DNA of 44,217 bases from Ruminococcus sp. UBA3280. GTDB lineage: Bacteria; Bacillota; Clostridia; Oscillospirales; Ruminococcaceae. Of the stretch, positions 31,325 through 39,763 are shown one piece after another (within the stretch, counting starts at the first letter, position 1; every line of letters begins with the position of its first letter). The DNA is taken from the NCBI GenBank assembly GCA_002362175.1, contig DETU01000052.1, positions 6,961-51,177 on the forward strand, read 5' to 3'. The position numbers were made by a program, and so were the translations under genes. The notes below the pieces were generated by a model. The model saw nothing but the letters and a program-made list of their open reading frames with translations. It ran no database searches and was not told the DNA's origin.

Positions 31325-34300
31325 TGAATTTGTTAATCTTCATGTTCATACGGAGTACAGTCTGCTTGACGGAGCGTGCCGTATAAAGAAACTTTTTGAG
31401 AGGGTAAAGGAACTTGGACAGACCGCCGTTGCGATAACAGACCACGGTAATATGTATGGTGCAGTTGAGTTTTGGAACGAGGCGAAAAAAAACGGAATAA
31501 AGGCAATTATCGGCTGTGAAGTTTACGTTGCGCCGAGAAGCCGTCATGATAAGGATGGAAGAATAGATTTGTCACCCTTTCATCTGATATTGCTTTGTGA
31601 GAACAACGAAGGTTACAGAAATCTTGTAAAGCTTGTGTCTGCTGCGAGTATAGAGGGATTTTATAACCGTCCGAGAGTTGACACCGAACTTCTTGAGAAA
31701 TATCATTCGGGACTTATATGCCTTTCTGCGTGCCTTGCGGGTGAAGTACCGAGACTGCTTGTAAACGGCAACTATGAAGGTGCAAAGGCAAAGGTTCTTG
31801 AATACCGTGATATTTTCGGAGAGGGAAATTATTTCATAGAAGTACAGAATCACGGTATACGTGACGAGCTGAAAATACTTCCCTCTCTTTACAGGCTTTC
31901 AGCAGAGACAGGTATACCACTTGTTGCCACAAATGACTGTCACTATATAAGCCGTAATGATTCTGAAATGCAGAACGTTCTTCTTTGTATACAGACAAAT
32001 AAAATTCTTGGTGAACCTAACGGAATGAGTTTTGAGACAGAAGAATTTTATTTAAAGTCGGCAGACGAAATGTCTCGGCTTTTCAGGGGACATGAGGAGG
32101 CTGTGACAAATACCACCCTTATTGCAGAACGATGTAATGTTTCATTTGAATTCGGAAATATAAAACTTCCGAAGTTTACGGCTGTTGGCGTGACTGACAA
32201 TGAAACATATTTCCGTGAACTTTGTTTCAGAGGTATGTATGAGAAGTACGGTCTGAATCCACCTGTCAGCGTAACGGAAAGAATGGAATATGAACTTTCT
32301 GTAATCATAAAAATGGGATATACCGATTATTTTCTTATAGTATGGGATTTTATCAGATATGCAAAGGAAAATAAAATCCCCGTCGGACTGGGCAGGGGTT
32401 CGGGAGCAGGAAGTCTGTGTGCTTATTGCATAGGAATAACGGGTGTAGACCCCATTAAATACGGTCTGCTTTTTGAACGTTTTCTTAATCCCGAACGTGT
32501 GAGTATGCCTGATTTTGACATTGATTTCTGCATTGAAGGACGACAGAAAGTAAAGGATTATGTTGTTCAGAAGTATGGTAGTGACAAGGTATCGGAAATA
32601 ATAGCATTTGATACTCTTAAAGCAAAAGCGGCGGTGCGTGATGTGGGACGTGTACTCAGTATGCCGTATCAGATATGTGATAAAGTTGCGAAACAGATTG
32701 ATTTCGGAAGTACTATTGATGAGGCACTTAAAGAATCGTCTGAACTTTATTCCATGTATGTGTCGGATAACTCTGTTAAAAGGCTGATTGACCTTGCACT
32801 GAAAATAGAGGGTATGCCGAGACATTCTTCAACTCATGCGGCAGGTGTGGTCATTTCCGCTGTGCCTTTGAGTGACGTTGTTCCTCTTCAGAAAAACGAT
32901 GGTACAATTGTTACACAGTATACCATGAATATTCTTGAATCGCTCGGACTTCTTAAAATGGACTTTCTCGGTCTGCGTAACCTTACAATAATACGTGATA
33001 CCGTGAATGAAATTCATCGCACTATACCTGATTTTGATATTGACAGTATACCGCTTGACGATAAGAACGTTTATAAAATGCTTGCTGACGGCGATACGGG
33101 AGGAGTATTTCAGTTTGAGAGTGCGGGTATTACTAAGTGTCTTACTGAACTTAAACCGGAACGTATAGAAGATTTGATAGTAATGCTTTCACTTTACCGT
33201 CCCGGACCTATGAAATCAATACCTCTTTATATAAAAAACAAGAATAATCCCGACAAAGTACAGTATAAGCACCCGCTTCTGAAAGATATTCTTGAAGAAA
33301 CATACGGTTGTATAATATATCAGGAGCAGGTAATGGAAATATGCTGTAAACTTGCGGGATATTCATACGGTCATGCGGATATTGTACGTCGTGCAATGGC
33401 AAAGAAAAAGCATGATGTAATGCTCCGTGAGCGTGAAAGTTTTGTAAGCGGTGCAAAGGAAAACGGTGTTTCCGAAGATACGGCAAACGAAATTTTTGAC
33501 GAACTTATAAATTTTGCTTCATATGCTTTCAATAAGTCCCATGCAACTGCTTATGCCTGTCTGTCGTATCAGACGGCATATCTGAAATATCACTACAGAG
33601 GTATATATATGTCGGCACTGATGTCAAGCGTGATGTCCTCATCAACGGGAAAACTTGCCGAGTATATAAATATTTGCCGCTCTTACGGTATAGAGATAGT
33701 TCGTCCCGACGTAAACAGGAGTATGAAAGGTTTTTCATATCGTGACGGAAAAATGTATTTCGGACTTCTTGCACTGAAAAACGTCGGTGTCGGTTTGGCT
33801 GAAAGGATTATAGCTGAAAGACAGATGAAAGGAAAATTTACAGGTTTGCAGGATTTCTGTGAACGTATTGAGGGACGTGATTTTAATAAAAAGTCTCTTG
33901 AAAGCATGATAATGGCAGGAGCTTTTGACGGTCTCGGACTGAATCGCCGTCAGATGCTTGAAAATTATGAAATGATTATTGATACGGCAAATTCAGGCAG
34001 TAACGGTGTGATAGATGGTCAGCTTAATTTTCTTGATAGTACGGACACACGGGATATGAATATAAAAATTCCGTCTGTTCCCGAATACAGCCGTAAGAAG
34101 TTACTGTCAATGGAAAAGGAATCCGCAGGAATATATTTGAGTGGCAATCCTCTTTCCGAGTATGAATATATTTCGGAACTTCTTAAAACTAAAAAATTAA
34201 ATGTTGTATCAAGTGCAGAAACAAAAGACGGTGACAGTGTAAAACTTTTATGTCTGATACAGAGCAGAAAAAACCATGTTACAAAAAAGGGCGACAAAAT

Positions 34301-34718
34301 GTGTTTTCTTACTCTTTCCGACGAAACGGGGGAAATTGACGCAGTTGTTTTTCCTGAACTCTATAAAGCCTGTTTTTCGTCTTTGAAAGAGGACAGTATA
34401 ATTTTTGTGAACGGTAAAATATCTGTGAAAGACGAAATTGTATCGGTTATATGCACTTCTGTTGTGAATGAGAAGAATTTTTCAAATATGACTTCTGCAA
34501 TGAAACTTTGTATAAAAATAAGTTCATCTGAATTGTCGTCAAATCATGGATTAATGGATATTTGCAGGAAATTTTCAGGAAGTACTCCTGTTGTGTTCTA
34601 TCTTACGGACATGAAAAAAATGGTTTCTCCGAAGCAGAAAATAAGTCTTGATATTGGAAGCGGGAGCTATTCCGAACTGAAAGAAATTTATTCTGCATCG
34701 GCGATAGGACTTATTTAG
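31314..34718 (+). CDS. dnaE: DNA polymerase III alpha subunit (DnaE)
   Basis: 1134 residues, full length. It has an N-terminal PHP domain (about 1-280) with VHTEYSLLDG, TDHGNMYG, GCEVYV, VQNHG and ATNDCHY; the palm with catalytic Asp400 and Asp402 (MPDFDIDFC) and Asp550 (KMDFLGLRN); fingers with FQFESAGITKCL and YNRPRV-type segments; a helix-hairpin-helix near 840; and an OB fold (about 985-1060, KGDKMCFLTLSDETGEIDAV). It replicates DNA in the replisome; Firmicutes usually also have PolC. The PHP metal ligands look complete, unlike the decayed site of E. coli. The start overlaps whiA by 11 bases. Confidence 0.97.
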   Translation: MKNDEFVNLHVHTEYSLLDGACRIKKLFERVKELGQTAVAITDHGNMYGAVEFWNEAKKNGIKAIIGCEVYVAPRSRHDKDGRIDLSPFHLILLCENNEGYRNLVKLVSAASIEGFYNRPRVDTELLEKYHSGLICLSACLAGEVPRLLVNGNYEGAKAKVLEYRDIFGEGNYFIEVQNHGIRDELKILPSLYRLSAETGIPLVATNDCHYISRNDSEMQNVLLCIQTNKILGEPNGMSFETEEFYLKSADEMSRLFRGHEEAVTNTTLIAERCNVSFEFGNIKLPKFTAVGVTDNETYFRELCFRGMYEKYGLNPPVSVTERMEYELSVIIKMGYTDYFLIVWDFIRYAKENKIPVGLGRGSGAGSLCAYCIGITGVDPIKYGLLFERFLNPERVSMPDFDIDFCIEGRQKVKDYVVQKYGSDKVSEIIAFDTLKAKAAVRDVGRVLSMPYQICDKVAKQIDFGSTIDEALKESSELYSMYVSDNSVKRLIDLALKIEGMPRHSSTHAAGVVISAVPLSDVVPLQKNDGTIVTQYTMNILESLGLLKMDFLGLRNLTIIRDTVNEIHRTIPDFDIDSIPLDDKNVYKMLADGDTGGVFQFESAGITKCLTELKPERIEDLIVMLSLYRPGPMKSIPLYIKNKNNPDKVQYKHPLLKDILEETYGCIIYQEQVMEICCKLAGYSYGHADIVRRAMAKKKHDVMLRERESFVSGAKENGVSEDTANEIFDELINFASYAFNKSHATAYACLSYQTAYLKYHYRGIYMSALMSSVMSSSTGKLAEYINICRSYGIEIVRPDVNRSMKGFSYRDGKMYFGLLALKNVGVGLAERIIAERQMKGKFTGLQDFCERIEGRDFNKKSLESMIMAGAFDGLGLNRRQMLENYEMIIDTANSGSNGVIDGQLNFLDSTDTRDMNIKIPSVPEYSRKKLLSMEKESAGIYLSGNPLSEYEYISELLKTKKLNVVSSAETKDGDSVKLLCLIQSRKNHVTKKGDKMCFLTLSDETGEIDAVVFPELYKACFSSLKEDSIIFVNGKISVKDEIVSVICTSVVNEKNFSNMTSAMKLCIKISSSELSSNHGLMDICRKFSGSTPVVFYLTDMKKMVSPKQKISLDIGSGSYSELKEIYSASAIGLI

Positions 34719-34749
34719 TGAAAAAATGTGAAAAATACTTCAAATACTC

Positions 34750-34778
34750 TTGACAATTTCACCACAAAGTAGTAAAAT
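34750..34778 (+). promoter_or_regulatory. Promoter of pfkA
   Basis: TTGACA (34750-34755), exactly 17 bases, TAAAAT (34773-34778), 74 bases before the pfkA ATG. Confidence 0.8.
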
Positions 34779-34851
34779 ATGAATGTATGGAATTGAACTG
34801 CATGAATTGCAGATTATAAAATATGCCGACGGCAGATTGGAGAAAATTTTT

Positions 34852-35814
34852 ATGATTAAAAAAATTGCTGTATTAACAAGCGGTGGAGACGCACCGGGAA
34901 TGAATGCGGCTGTAAGAGCAGTTGTAAGAACAGCTCTCAGCAAGGGTATGGAAGTTTACGGTGTACGCAGAGGTTATGTCGGACTTCTTACAGGTGATAT
35001 TTTCCAAATGGACGAAAGAAGCGTTACAGATATTATACACAGAGGCGGTACTATCCTTTACACTGCAAGATGTCCTGAATTCAGAACTGAAGAAGGCGTT
35101 GCAAAGGCAAGAGCAAAGTGTGAGGAACTCGGTATTGAGGGTCTCGTTGTTATCGGCGGTGACGGTTCATTCAGAGGTGCAGCAGACCTTTCTGCAAAGG
35201 GTATGCTTTGTATAGGTATTCCCGGAACTATTGACAACGATATTTCATGTACAGATTATACTATTGGTTTCGATACCGCTATGAATACCGCTATGGAACT
35301 CGTTGACAAGCTCCGTGATACTTCACAGTCACATGACAGAATTTCAGTTGTTGAGGTAATGGGCAGAGGTGCAGGACACATTGCCGTAAATACAGGTGTT
35401 GCCTGCGGTGCTACTGATATTATTACGCAGGAAGTTCCTTACGACCTCGATACTATCGCTAAGGTTATGCTTGAAAAGCAGTCCAAGGGCAAGAAGAATT
35501 TCGTTGTTGTTGTTGCTGAAGGCATTGGTCATTCTCAGGAAATCGCAGCTATTTTACAGGAAAAGACAGGTATTGAAGCACGTGCTACTATTCTCGGTCA
35601 CGTTCAGAGAGGTGGTAATCCGACTCTCAGAGACAGAGTTGAAGCTACAAGAATGGGTAACTATGCCGTTGAACTTCTTGAACAGGGTGTAGGCAACCGT
35701 GTTGTTGCTCTTAAAGATAACAAGCTTGTTGATTACGATATTCAGGAAGCACTTTCCATGAAAAAGCCCTATGATGAAAAACTTCACCGTATGGCTGAAA
35801 CAATTGCATTCTGA
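34852..35814 (+). CDS. pfkA: ATP-dependent 6-phosphofructokinase
   Basis: 320 residues, the standard bacterial PfkA length, phosphorylating fructose 6-phosphate in glycolysis. LTSGGDAPGMNAAVRA (ATP site), VVIGGDGSFRGA with the GGDGS motif of ATP-dependent enzymes, PGTIDNDI with the catalytic Asp, EVMGRGAGHIA and GHVQRGGNPTLRDR are present. ATG at 34852 with TTGGAGA upstream matches the family N-terminus; the in-frame ATG at 34783 would add 23 atypical residues. It has its own promoter and terminator. mgsA, encoded far upstream in the window, draws on the same pathway. Confidence 0.97.
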   Translation: MIKKIAVLTSGGDAPGMNAAVRAVVRTALSKGMEVYGVRRGYVGLLTGDIFQMDERSVTDIIHRGGTILYTARCPEFRTEEGVAKARAKCEELGIEGLVVIGGDGSFRGAADLSAKGMLCIGIPGTIDNDISCTDYTIGFDTAMNTAMELVDKLRDTSQSHDRISVVEVMGRGAGHIAVNTGVACGATDIITQEVPYDLDTIAKVMLEKQSKGKKNFVVVVAEGIGHSQEIAAILQEKTGIEARATILGHVQRGGNPTLRDRVEATRMGNYAVELLEQGVGNRVVALKDNKLVDYDIQEALSMKKPYDEKLHRMAETIAF

Positions 35815-35824
35815 TAAATACATA

Positions 35825-35851
35825 AAAGGGACACCCGAATGGTGTCCCTTT
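35825..35851. terminator. Bidirectional terminator after pfkA
   Basis: AAAGGGACACC (35825-35835) pairs perfectly with GGTGTCCCTTT (35841-35851) around CGAAT. It lies between pfkA and the convergent S1-domain gene, whose stop codon is a few bases further on. Confidence 0.85.
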
Positions 35852-35854
35852 CTG

Positions 35855-36775
35855 TTATGAAAATACGGTTTCTATTTTTTTGTTCGATTCTTCTGTTGAA
35901 TAGCACCAGTGTTCTATTTTGCCGGAATCGTAATAATATTTTATTTTTCTTGACTGTTCGCAGTCCTCGCAGGTGTCAACAATAATAAGCTTTACTTTCA
36001 TTTTGTCGGGAATAAGAGCCTTTATGTATACACTTACGTTCTGACCTGTATGAATATCTTCTCTCGGTTCTGCAAGACCTGCAAGGTTTGGTGCGAGTTC
36101 GACAAAAATTCCATAATCCTCAACGGAGCGGACAATTCCCGAAACCGTTTCGCCCGATTCAAAAAGTTCCGCATTTTCTTTCCATGTTCCGAGCAGTTCC
36201 TTGTGGGTGAGGAAAATTCTTCCGTTCTCGTTTGACTTGACAACGGCGTGAATAAAATCACCGTTTTTAAAGCGGTCGGACGGGTGTGAGATTCTTGAAA
36301 CCGAAATTGCGTCAATAGGTATAAGAGACGGTATTCCACAGCCTATATCAACAAAACAGCCGAATTGCTCAAGATGTGTAATCTTTGCGTCTATAATATC
36401 GCCTGACGACAGGGAATTTATGTAGTTTTCTATACATTCCTCCTGTGCTGATTTTCTTGAAAGCTGTGCGGAAATCCTGCCTTTTTCGTCGCATGATATA
36501 TTCAGTACTTTAAAACATACAATTTTGTTTACTCTTGATATAAGTGCTATGTCACGTGTAGAACCGTCCTCAATGCCCACAGCTCCGTTATTTCGGAGAA
36601 TAATCCCGTCAGCACACGGCAGGTCAATTATCAGATTGTGTGAACTGTCACATACAGCGACTCTTGCTTCAAGGATAATTCCTTTTTCCATAGCTTCGGA
36701 AAGACCTTCGGCAGAAGATATATACTTTTGGTTTTCGGCTGTTTTAAAAAGACAGCCTTCGGGTTTGTAAATCAT
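35855..36775 (-). CDS. S1 RNA-binding domain protein
   Basis: 306 residues with repeated S1 (OB-fold) modules. A degenerate one covers about 30-115; clear ones lie at about 120-190 (GDIIDAKITHLEQFGCFVDI) and about 205-265 (GETVSGIVRSVEDYGIFVEL). A Cys pair (CEDC) and a basic/aromatic C-terminus follow. Related stand-alone proteins occur in Ruminococcus and other Clostridia and probably bind mRNA or the ribosome; they are shorter than true S1. The ATG at 36775 is chosen over the codon at 36823 because GGAGGT sits between them. Confidence 0.85.
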   Translation of the reverse strand: MIYKPEGCLFKTAENQKYISSAEGLSEAMEKGIILEARVAVCDSSHNLIIDLPCADGIILRNNGAVGIEDGSTRDIALISRVNKIVCFKVLNISCDEKGRISAQLSRKSAQEECIENYINSLSSGDIIDAKITHLEQFGCFVDIGCGIPSLIPIDAISVSRISHPSDRFKNGDFIHAVVKSNENGRIFLTHKELLGTWKENAELFESGETVSGIVRSVEDYGIFVELAPNLAGLAEPREDIHTGQNVSVYIKALIPDKMKVKLIIVDTCEDCEQSRKIKYYYDSGKIEHWCYSTEESNKKIETVFS

Positions 36776-36913
36776 ATTTTTACCTCCGTCATTATTAATG
36801 CTTGAATAGTCAATTTTATGCACGGACTTAAAATATTATGACATAAACTGTAATTTATTTAAGGTGGAATGTCCTTTTCGTTCCAGTCGACTCGTACAGC
36901 CTTATATTCATCT

Positions 36914-37252
36914 TTATAAAAATTCTTCAATAAACTTATTCTGAATATAATCACAGACATCTTTTCTGCTTTTGAATTCTTCATATTTCGGATAACCTTT
37001 TGAGTGTGAAGAATATGTAAGATGATATATTCTCCATAATTCACCTTGTTTTTCGTCACATATCAGAAAAAGTACGTCGTCATTTGATTCGCATTTAGCA
37101 ACCGCATATATTCTTTCAATATTGTTTAGGTTTCCAGCTTCTTTTTTAAATTCATTAACAAAATGACCTGTTGCTTCTGACAGACGAATAAGTCTCCAGT
37201 TAAAGTTTTCATATTCATCAGCCAAATCAATCATTATTTCTTCGATTGTCAT
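36914..37252 (-). CDS. Small protein of unknown function, probably frameshifted at its C-terminus
   Basis: 112 residues as read, acidic, with aromatic strands (DDVLFLICDEKQGELWRIYHLTY) that suggest a small alpha/beta fold. Its reading frame stops within a run of five As on the plus strand (36918-36922). Removing one base from that run extends the protein in frame by about 20 residues (FYKDEYKAVRVDWNEKDIPP) to a stop at 36859. The intact protein was probably about 132 residues. AGAGAAG lies before the ATG at 37252, and a TATAAT is at 37271-37266 on the minus strand. Size and accessory setting recall immunity-type proteins, but no family is recognised. Confidence 0.6.
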   Translation of the reverse strand: MTIEEIMIDLADEYENFNWRLIRLSEATGHFVNEFKKEAGNLNNIERIYAVAKCESNDDVLFLICDEKQGELWRIYHLTYSSHSKGYPKYEEFKSRKDVCDYIQNKFIEEFL

Positions 37253-37330
37253 ATCTTCTCTGATTATTATAGTATATCACCTCATATTCACTATACTGTT
37301 ACAAAAAGAAAAATTAAATTTATATTAATT

Positions 37331-37360
37331 AAAAAACCTGAAAAGTTTTTTCAGGTTTTT
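37331..37360 (-). terminator. Terminator of the yjdF-family gene
   Basis: AAAAACCTGAAA pairs with TTTCAGGTTTTT across 37331-37360, with T-runs on both strands, just after the yjdF stop at 37368 on the minus strand. Confidence 0.75.
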
Positions 37361-37367
37361 ATAAGTA

Positions 37368-37784
37368 TCAGTGACCTTTATGTTTTTCCTTTCGTTTACT
37401 CTGTTTCATTTCATAGATACGTCTTTTTTCCGCTTCACGTTGTTCACGGTTGATAATACGCCGTTCAGTTTTTATTTGTTCGTGCTGTAATTTCAGTGCC
37501 TGCTGTGATTTCGTTCCGATACCTGTTGACTGTATCTGTTTTTTTGCTTCACGCTGAATACGTTTCGGATTCTTTGCAGTTGTTTTTTCCGACACTTCAA
37601 TTTCAGGACTGAATTTAAATTTGTGGTAGTGTTTCAGAACAAATTCGTATACTTCGTAATTTTTGGGTTCTGTGCCGAATGTTACTTTGTATACGGATAA
37701 TTTTCCGTCACTGATATTTTCAAAAACACCTGTCCAAAACTGACCATTAAAGAAAACGTTGAGTGTGCTGACGTGTCTGCTCAT
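37368..37784 (-). CDS. yjdF: YjdF-family protein (DUF2992)
   Basis: 138 residues. The N-terminal half (1-60) has the family's strands (LNVFFNGQFWTGVFE, KVTFGTEPKNYEVYEFVL); the C-terminal half is a very basic, Gln- and Lys-rich helical tail (about 70-138), as in other YjdF proteins. The molecular function is not known. In Firmicutes the gene is commonly preceded by the yjdF riboswitch, which binds azaaromatic compounds, and the leader here fits that. AAGGAGG on the minus strand (37799-37793) precedes the ATG at 37784. Confidence 0.85.
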   Translation of the reverse strand: MSRHVSTLNVFFNGQFWTGVFENISDGKLSVYKVTFGTEPKNYEVYEFVLKHYHKFKFSPEIEVSEKTTAKNPKRIQREAKKQIQSTGIGTKSQQALKLQHEQIKTERRIINREQREAEKRRIYEMKQSKRKEKHKGH

Positions 37785-37792
37785 AGAAATTT

Positions 37793-37902
37793 CCTCCTTA
37801 AAAATAATGACAGCAGAGAATGGACGACCAAGGAGGAGGTTTACTTACATTAAAAAATGTGTTCGGACTACCGACCGAATCTATTGTGTTTTTATCTCTG
37901 CT
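37793..37902 (-). promoter_or_regulatory. Candidate yjdF riboswitch
   Basis: On the minus strand an 8-bp closing stem (AGCAGAGA, 37902-37895, with TCTCTGCT, 37819-37812) encloses a hairpin TTCGG/CCGAA (37862-37879) and a hairpin ACATT/AATGT (37847-37860). The core then carries TCCTCCTT (37837-37830), complementary to the AAGGAGGA Shine-Dalgarno (37799-37792). This suggests translational control by competition for the ribosome binding site. Assignment rests on gene context and structure, not on a covariance search. Confidence 0.72.
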
Positions 37903-37909
37903 CACTGAA

Positions 37910-37938
37910 ATTATAGCATATTAACATAAAAATGTCAA
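37910..37938 (-). promoter_or_regulatory. Promoter of the yjdF transcript
   Basis: On the minus strand, TTGACA (37938-37933), exactly 17 bases, TATAAT (37915-37910), with TGC as an extended -10. The RNA would start near 37903, right at the first base of the riboswitch closing stem. Confidence 0.85.
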
Positions 37939-37942
37939 ACAG

Positions 37943-37974
37943 AAACGCCCGAGAACTCTTTTTCTCGGACGTTT
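37943..37974 (-). terminator. Terminator of the 116-residue protein gene
   Basis: AAACGCCCGAGAA (37943-37955) pairs with TTCTCGGACGTTT (37962-37974) with one mismatch. The T-rich tail is on the minus strand, 5 bases after the stop at 37979. Confidence 0.7.
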
Positions 37975-37978
37975 GTTA

Positions 37979-38329
37979 TTATTGTCGTATTTTTATATTA
38001 AGACCGCCTAAAGCGTTAAGGACGGATTTTACATCATCAATATTTTCGTCGTCGCACATTATATATACAGTAGTGTTACGACGGCGTTCATGTTCAGGGA
38101 TAATTTCTTCTGTAGCGGGGTGTTCCATTGAGGCGGTATAATAATTATAGCTTGTGACGGCAGTCGGCAGGAGTGTCCAGACTGTACCGTTGCGGAGCTT
38201 TACCGCTTCGTCGGAAGTCTTGTTGTAGACCATGTTTGCAGAACGTATTGAAGTACTTTTCTTTATTCGTCCTATTGCGGTTTCGGCGAGTTCGGGAGTT
38301 TCAAATTCGGCGGAAATTCTTGTAATCAT
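37979..38329 (-). CDS. Small conserved-looking protein, ferredoxin-like layout, unknown function
   Basis: 116 residues. A beta-alpha unit at each end (ITRISAEFETPELAETAIGRI and TVYIMCDDENIDDVKSVL, then GGLNIKIRQ) suggests a split beta-alpha-beta (ferredoxin-like) fold, similar in pattern to small stress proteins of Clostridia. No catalytic motif or membrane segment. GAAAGGA lies before the ATG at 38329 and a terminator follows the stop, so it is a single-gene unit. No family is assigned. Confidence 0.65.
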   Translation of the reverse strand: MITRISAEFETPELAETAIGRIKKSTSIRSANMVYNKTSDEAVKLRNGTVWTLLPTAVTSYNYYTASMEHPATEEIIPEHERRRNTTVYIMCDDENIDDVKSVLNALGGLNIKIRQ

Positions 38330-38423
38330 ATTAAATTTTTCCTTTCATTTGTCAACTTCTTTGTATTTGAATTGAGGTTTTTATTATTTTTACACAAAAA
38401 CAAAAAAATATACCTCTTACATA

Positions 38424-38452
38424 TTGATTTGAAAACGATTTTGGGGTATAAT
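38424..38452 (+). promoter_or_regulatory. Promoter of the DUF951-prfA-sua5-coaE-aminopeptidase operon
   Basis: TTGATT (38424-38429), 17 bases, TATAAT (38447-38452), 35 bases before the TTG start of the DUF951 gene. Confidence 0.75.
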
Positions 38453-38487
38453 AAAAAATATACGATTTTTTTAAGGTGGTGCTGATT

Positions 38488-38673
38488 TTGGATATTAGAG
38501 CAGGCGATATTCTTACCATGAAAAAAAATCACCCATGTGGTTCTGATAAGATGTACGTTATCCGTGCAGGTATGGATTTCAGACTGAAATGTGTGAAATG
38601 TTCAAGGGAATTTATGGTTGCTAGAAACAAGATAGAAAAAAATATTAAAAAAATTCAGCATAAAGAAGAATGA
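38488..38673 (+). CDS. DUF951 family protein
   Basis: 61 residues from a TTG start at 38488. The sequence DIRAGDILTMKKNHPCGSDK, then FRLKCVKCSREFMVARNKIE, matches the small DUF951 (YyzM-like) proteins of Firmicutes, with three Cys residues including a CxxC pair, possibly a metal site. Family members start with MDIRxGD, which supports the TTG with AAGGTGG at 38473-38479; the GTG codons at 38476 and 38479 overlap the binding site. Function unknown; in Bacillus relatives it lies near chromosome-partition genes, here it leads the prfA operon. Confidence 0.85.
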   Translation: MDIRAGDILTMKKNHPCGSDKMYVIRAGMDFRLKCVKCSREFMVARNKIEKNIKKIQHKEE

Positions 38674-38685
38674 GGAGATATTTAA

Positions 38686-39759
38686 ATGTTTGAAAAACTG
38701 GAAGCAATGGAAGAAAAATATGAGGAGATAAGCAATAAACTTTCTGACCCCGATATTGTCAACGACAATAAGCTTTATACACAGCTTATGCGTGAATTTA
38801 AAAATATGACTCCTGTTATCGAAAAATACCGTGAATATAAAAATGCACAGAAGTCATTTATTGAGGCAAAGGAAATTCTTGATGAAGGAGGTCTTGAAAA
38901 GGATTTCAGAGAAATGGCACAGGCGGAGTTTGAGGAGTCAAAGGAGGATATGGAGAATATTGCTCAGGAACTTAAAATCCTGCTCCTTCCCAAAGACCCG
39001 AATGACGACAAAAATGTTATTATTGAAATAAGAGGCGGAGCAGGCGGTGAAGAAGCGTCACTTTTTGCAAATTCCCTTTACCGTATGTATACAATGTATG
39101 CCGAAACAAAAGGCTGGAAACAGGAAGTACTTAGTGCAAACCCGACGGAATTAGGTGGTTTTAAGGAAATAAGCTTTTCAATTGAGGGTGAGGGTGCTTA
39201 TTCACGTCTGAAATATGAAAGTGGTGTGCATCGTGTGCAGAGAGTTCCCGAGACAGAATCACAGGGACGTATTCATACAAGCACGGTTACGGTTGCCGTA
39301 CTTGTCGAAGCTGACGAAGTGGAGCTTGAAATAAATCCCACCGATTTGAAAATTGACTATTTCCGTGCAAGCGGAGCAGGCGGACAGCATATAAATAAAA
39401 CTGAATCCGCTGTCCGTATAACATATCTTCCGACAAATGTCGTTGTTGAGTGTCAGGACGAAAGAAGCCAGCATAAGAACAAGGACAAGGCTATGAAAAT
39501 TCTGCGTTCACGAATCTATGAGGCGTTGCAGGAAGAACAGAATGAAAAAATTGCGTCGGAAAGAAAAATGCAGGTCGGCACAGGTGACCGTTCTGAAAGA
39601 ATCAGAACGTATAATTATCCGCAGGGCAGACTTACAGACCACAGAATAAATCTGACTATATACAGGCTTGAAGATATTCTCAACGGTAATCTTGACGAGG
39701 TTTTTGACTCCCTCGCAACCGCTGACCAAGCCGCAAAACTTGCAAATCAGGAAATATAA
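38686..39759 (+). CDS. prfA: Peptide chain release factor 1
   Basis: 357 residues. It recognises UAA and UAG stop codons and releases the peptide. The codon-recognition region reads HRVQRVPETESQGRIHTS, with the PxT motif of RF1 (here PET) rather than the SPF of RF2, and the GGQ motif is at about residue 232 (SGAGGQHINK). A coiled-coil N-terminal domain covers about 1-100. Expression follows the DUF951 gene by 12 bases, with GAGGAGA before the ATG. In many Clostridia prmC follows prfA; here it does not. Confidence 0.97.
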   Translation: MFEKLEAMEEKYEEISNKLSDPDIVNDNKLYTQLMREFKNMTPVIEKYREYKNAQKSFIEAKEILDEGGLEKDFREMAQAEFEESKEDMENIAQELKILLLPKDPNDDKNVIIEIRGGAGGEEASLFANSLYRMYTMYAETKGWKQEVLSANPTELGGFKEISFSIEGEGAYSRLKYESGVHRVQRVPETESQGRIHTSTVTVAVLVEADEVELEINPTDLKIDYFRASGAGGQHINKTESAVRITYLPTNVVVECQDERSQHKNKDKAMKILRSRIYEALQEEQNEKIASERKMQVGTGDRSERIRTYNYPQGRLTDHRINLTIYRLEDILNGNLDEVFDSLATADQAAKLANQEI

Positions 39760-39763
39760 TTTT

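Noticed and set aside
32142..32825. Minus-strand open frame of 227 codons inside dnaE
   Set aside because: Antisense shadow of the conserved polymerase palm region; no ribosome binding site or recognisable protein.
36859..37059. Separate 66-codon minus-strand gene
   Set aside because: Its last 20 codons look like the lost C-terminus of the frameshifted gene at 36914-37252, and the rest is out of frame with it; there is no start signal of its own.
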